In this document: in pieces, positions 61,635 to 64,000 of the stretch
How positions within the stretch are numbered: position 1 is the stretch's first letter
Layout: every line of letters begins with the position of its first letter
NCBI GenBank assembly: GCA_944320355.1
Contig: CALUHC010000035.1
Location: 1 to 64,000 of the forward strand
Direction of reading: 5' to 3'
Length of the DNA stretch: 64,000 nucleotides
Origin: an uncultured Prevotella sp.
GTDB lineage: Bacteria > Bacteroidota > Bacteroidia > Bacteroidales > Bacteroidaceae
Notes under the pieces: model-generated
What the model saw: only the letters and a program-made list of their open reading frames with translations
The model's database searches: none
What the model was told of the DNA's origin: nothing
Translations under genes and position numbers: made by a program

Positions 61635-64000
61635 ATGAGAAAAAGACTTGCCTGCCTGCTGCTCGGGCTTACGGCATCGCTGCTGGCAGAGACGGCGGCC
61701 ATTGCCGCCGGGCATTATCGTGAGACGGAACTGTGGATAGACAACGGCGGCAGCCGCATATACGGCGTGATGGCCGAGCCGGAGCAAACTGCCGGCCGCG
61801 CGCCCGTGGCCATAATAGCCCACGGATTCAACGGCACCCACGCCTCGGGGCGGGCCTACTTCGACACGCTCTGCGCCATGGGCTACCGCTGCTATGCGTT
61901 CGACTTCCCCTGCGGCTCCACGCACAGCCGCAGCGACAGCAACACCATGAATATGTCGGTGAAGGACGAGGCGGCCTGCCTCCGCGCCATTGTGCGCCAC
62001 TTCAAGGCGCGGCCCGACGTTGACACCACCGCCATCGCGCTCATAGGCGAGAGCCAGGGCGGGCTGGCGGCGGCCATCGCGGCGGCCGAGAGCCCGGCGG
62101 ACGTGGCGCGGCTGGTGCTCGTCTACCCCGCGCTGTGCATCCCCGACGACTGGAACAGACGCTACGCGCAGCCAGCCGACATACCCGACACCACCCGCGT
62201 GTGGGGCGTTCCGGTGGGCCGCCGCTTCTTCAGCGAGCTGCGGCAGATTGACGTTTACGCCACCATTGGCCGCTATGCCGGTCCCGTGCTCATGGTGCAC
62301 GGCGACAAGGACAACGTTGTTCCGCTCGACTACTCGCGCCGCGCGGCCAAGACATACGCCGACGCGCAGCTGCACGTGGTCTATGGCGCGGGCCACGGCT
62401 TTGGCGGAGCGGCACAGGCAGAGGCCCTGGGGCGCGTGGCCGACTTCATGCGGCCGATAGAGCAGGCCTTCGCCTGCCCGCCGCAGGATGCCCGCCCGCT
62501 GATGATATGGCAGTGGATGGACGGCGTAGTGTCGGCCGAGGGCATCACCGCCGACCTTGAGGCCTACCGCCGCGCGGGCATAGGCGGCGTGCAGCAGTTC
62601 CTCGTGGGCGGCCCCATGCAGGTGGAGGCGCGCGACACCACTAACGCCATAGGCACCGACAACTGGCGCAGACTGATGCGCCACGCCATCAGCGAGTGCC
62701 GCAGGCTGGGGCTGAGCTTCGGCACTCACAACTGCCCGGGGTGGTCGTCGAGCGGATTTCCGGCCGTGGAGCCGCAGTACTCCATGCAGAAGCTCGTGTG
62801 GACCGACACCGTGGTGACCACCGGCCGCCGCCCCCTCACCCTTGCCCTGCGCCGCCCCGACGTTGACCCGCGCTACGATTTCTACCGCGACATAGCGGTG
62901 CTGGCCGTGCCGGCCGACAGCATATGCAGCCCCGAAGAGGTGACCGACCTCACCGCCGCCTTCGACTCCGCCTCGGCCTCCGTCACGCTGCGGCTGCCGC
63001 GGGGCCGCTGGCGCGTGATGCGCTTCGGCCACACCACCAACGGAAAGACCAACGCCGCCACCGCGCCCTGCGGCGGCATGGGCCTGGAGTGCGACAAGAT
63101 GAGCCGCGAGGCCGTGCGCCGCTACTGGGAGACCTACCCCCGGATGCTGCTCGACATTGCTGGCGACGACGCGGGCAAGACCTTCTGCCGCATAGAGATA
63201 GACAGCTATGAGGCCGGCGGGCAGGACTGGACGCCGCTCATGCCCGCCGAGTTCCGCTCGCGCTGCGGCTACGACCTGCTGCCGTGGCTGCCAGCCCTGA
63301 CGGGCATGACTGTGGGCGGCAAGGAGCGCACGGAGCAGTTCCGCCGCGACTTTGCGCGGGTGGGCACTGCACTCTTCACCGAGAACTACTACGGCTGCAT
63401 GGCCGAGCTGGCCCACCGCGACGGCGGCCTGCGACTGCTCTACCAGCCCTACGGCACGGGCGGCTCGAAGCCATTCAACCCCATCAGCACCGAGGCCATA
63501 GCCCGGCAGCTGCCCGACGACTACCTGTGCACCGAGTTCTGGCTCAACCCCGAGCGGTGGGGCTGGCCCCAACTGCCGCGCCACACCGCCGCCGCCCACC
63601 GCAACGGGCTGCGCCGGGTGTTCGCCGAGGGATTCACGTCGTGGGCTCTCGCCGCGTGGAGAGAGACGCCCGAAGACCTCAAGCGCATGGCCGACCGCGC
63701 CTTCTGCCTCGGGGTCAACTCGCTGATGCTGCACGCCGGGGCGCAGAATCCGTGGCCACAGGCCGTGCCGGGCATGACGTTCGGCAAGTGGGGAGCGTGG
63801 TGGACACCCGGCCAGACGTGGTGGCGCAGCGGCGCGGCGGCACTGCTCTTCGGCTACTTCGGCCGCTGCCAGGCCCTGCTGCAGCGCGGGCAATACGTTG
63901 ACGACTACTCGGGCAAGAGGCAAAAATCGCTCACCACCACAGCCAGTGGCCTGCAGTGGACGCACCGCCGCGACGGCCAGACTGACATATACTTCATAGC
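61635..64000 (+). CDS. Fusion of alpha/beta-hydrolase esterase and GH106 alpha-L-rhamnosidase, 3' end beyond window
   Basis: The frame stays open from 61635 to the window end, at least 788 residues. A signal peptide (MRKRLACLLLGLTASLLAET) starts at 61635; an in-frame Met at 61614 belongs to a duplicated ACCAGAAATGAGAAAAAGAC and is less likely. Residues about 30-280 are an esterase-like alpha/beta hydrolase with S140 in GESQGG, a late HGDKDNVVPL and GAGHGFGG. From about residue 290 GH106 begins: WQWMDGVVSAEGITADLEAY, RRAGIGGVQQF, HNCPGWSSSG. GH106 enzymes remove alpha-rhamnose from pectin-type glycans; the esterase may strip acyl groups first. The gene has twin promoters upstream. Confidence 0.88.
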   Translation, partial: MRKRLACLLLGLTASLLAETAAIAAGHYRETELWIDNGGSRIYGVMAEPEQTAGRAPVAIIAHGFNGTHASGRAYFDTLCAMGYRCYAFDFPCGSTHSRSDSNTMNMSVKDEAACLRAIVRHFKARPDVDTTAIALIGESQGGLAAAIAAAESPADVARLVLVYPALCIPDDWNRRYAQPADIPDTTRVWGVPVGRRFFSELRQIDVYATIGRYAGPVLMVHGDKDNVVPLDYSRRAAKTYADAQLHVVYGAGHGFGGAAQAEALGRVADFMRPIEQAFACPPQDARPLMIWQWMDGVVSAEGITADLEAYRRAGIGGVQQFLVGGPMQVEARDTTNAIGTDNWRRLMRHAISECRRLGLSFGTHNCPGWSSSGFPAVEPQYSMQKLVWTDTVVTTGRRPLTLALRRPDVDPRYDFYRDIAVLAVPADSICSPEEVTDLTAAFDSASASVTLRLPRGRWRVMRFGHTTNGKTNAATAPCGGMGLECDKMSREAVRRYWETYPRMLLDIAGDDAGKTFCRIEIDSYEAGGQDWTPLMPAEFRSRCGYDLLPWLPALTGMTVGGKERTEQFRRDFARVGTALFTENYYGCMAELAHRDGGLRLLYQPYGTGGSKPFNPISTEAIARQLPDDYLCTEFWLNPERWGWPQLPRHTAAAHRNGLRRVFAEGFTSWALAAWRETPEDLKRMADRAFCLGVNSLMLHAGAQNPWPQAVPGMTFGKWGAWWTPGQTWWRSGAAALLFGYFGRCQALLQRGQYVDDYSGKRQKSLTTTASGLQWTHRRDGQTDIYFI

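Noticed and set aside
61521-63965. Very long minus-strand frame opposite the esterase-GH106 gene
   Set aside because: The plus-strand frame has signal peptide and two recognised domains; the antisense frame has none.

Overview
The window looks like chromosome from a Bacteroidota bacterium of the order Bacteroidales, most likely Prevotella-like. Three things point there. Start sites are preceded again and again by the Bacteroidota -7 box TAnnTTTG. The gene content fits: GH2, GH95, GH106 and a Ser-type sulfatase, KorAB, a type II glutaminyl cyclase, a folP-cdaA pair, and a C26-M19 fusion. The protein families are typical of gut or oral Bacteroidales. Most of the DNA is GC-rich, but the first 3.2 kb is clearly AT-rich and ends exactly at the 3' side of a tRNA-Leu gene, as an integrated island would.

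Layout. 1-3.2 kb: foreign-looking island with a DUF2971 protein, a lipoprotein and a secreted protein, then decayed DNA. 3.3 kb: tRNA-Leu(CAA). 3.9-5 kb: mannose-1-phosphate guanylyltransferase. 5.2-14.6 kb: an AraC regulator divergent from a redox cluster (Tat-exported hydrolase, aldo/keto reductase with ferredoxin domain, cyclophilin-like lipoprotein, broken amidohydrolase, flavin reductase, second aldo/keto reductase, Tat-exported FMN reductase, carboxymuconolactone decarboxylase fused to a monooxygenase-like domain). 16-25.3 kb: GH2 glycosidase, ABC ATPase, Na/phosphate transporter, nucleoside kinase, DUF362 protein. 25.7-28.8 kb: CDF metal exporter and two further AraC paralogues. 30-39.8 kb: sulfatase, Dna2-like nuclease-helicase, DUF3089 lipase-like lipoprotein, small conserved protein, RibD/DHFR-like reductase, serine dehydratase. 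39.9-46.6 kb: polytopic membrane protein, ThiF/MoeB-like enzyme and MurF on the minus strand, then TlpA-like lipoprotein, FolP and CdaA on the plus strand. 47-53.2 kb (minus): glutaminyl cyclase, C26-M19 fusion with an Lrp regulator, three FKBP isomerases in a row. 53.4-64 kb: sirtuin, GH95 fucosidase, korB and korA separated by a frameshifted four-helix-bundle gene, and an esterase-GH106 fusion cut by the window end.

The most unusual layer lies between the genes. Eleven intergenic arrays carry four or five copies of a 13-bp palindrome (AAACGNNNCGTTT) on a strict 22-bp period. Four of them share a second architecture in which a TTAACAT/ATGTTAA palindrome sits 52 bp from the array. Five promoter regions carry two -7 boxes exactly 66 bp apart. 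Three other unrelated tandem-repeat families have periods of 22, 44 or 66 bp. Several hairpin elements (about 75-335 bp) with terminal inverted repeats are also present, one nested in another. I know of no described system that explains this shared 22-bp rule.
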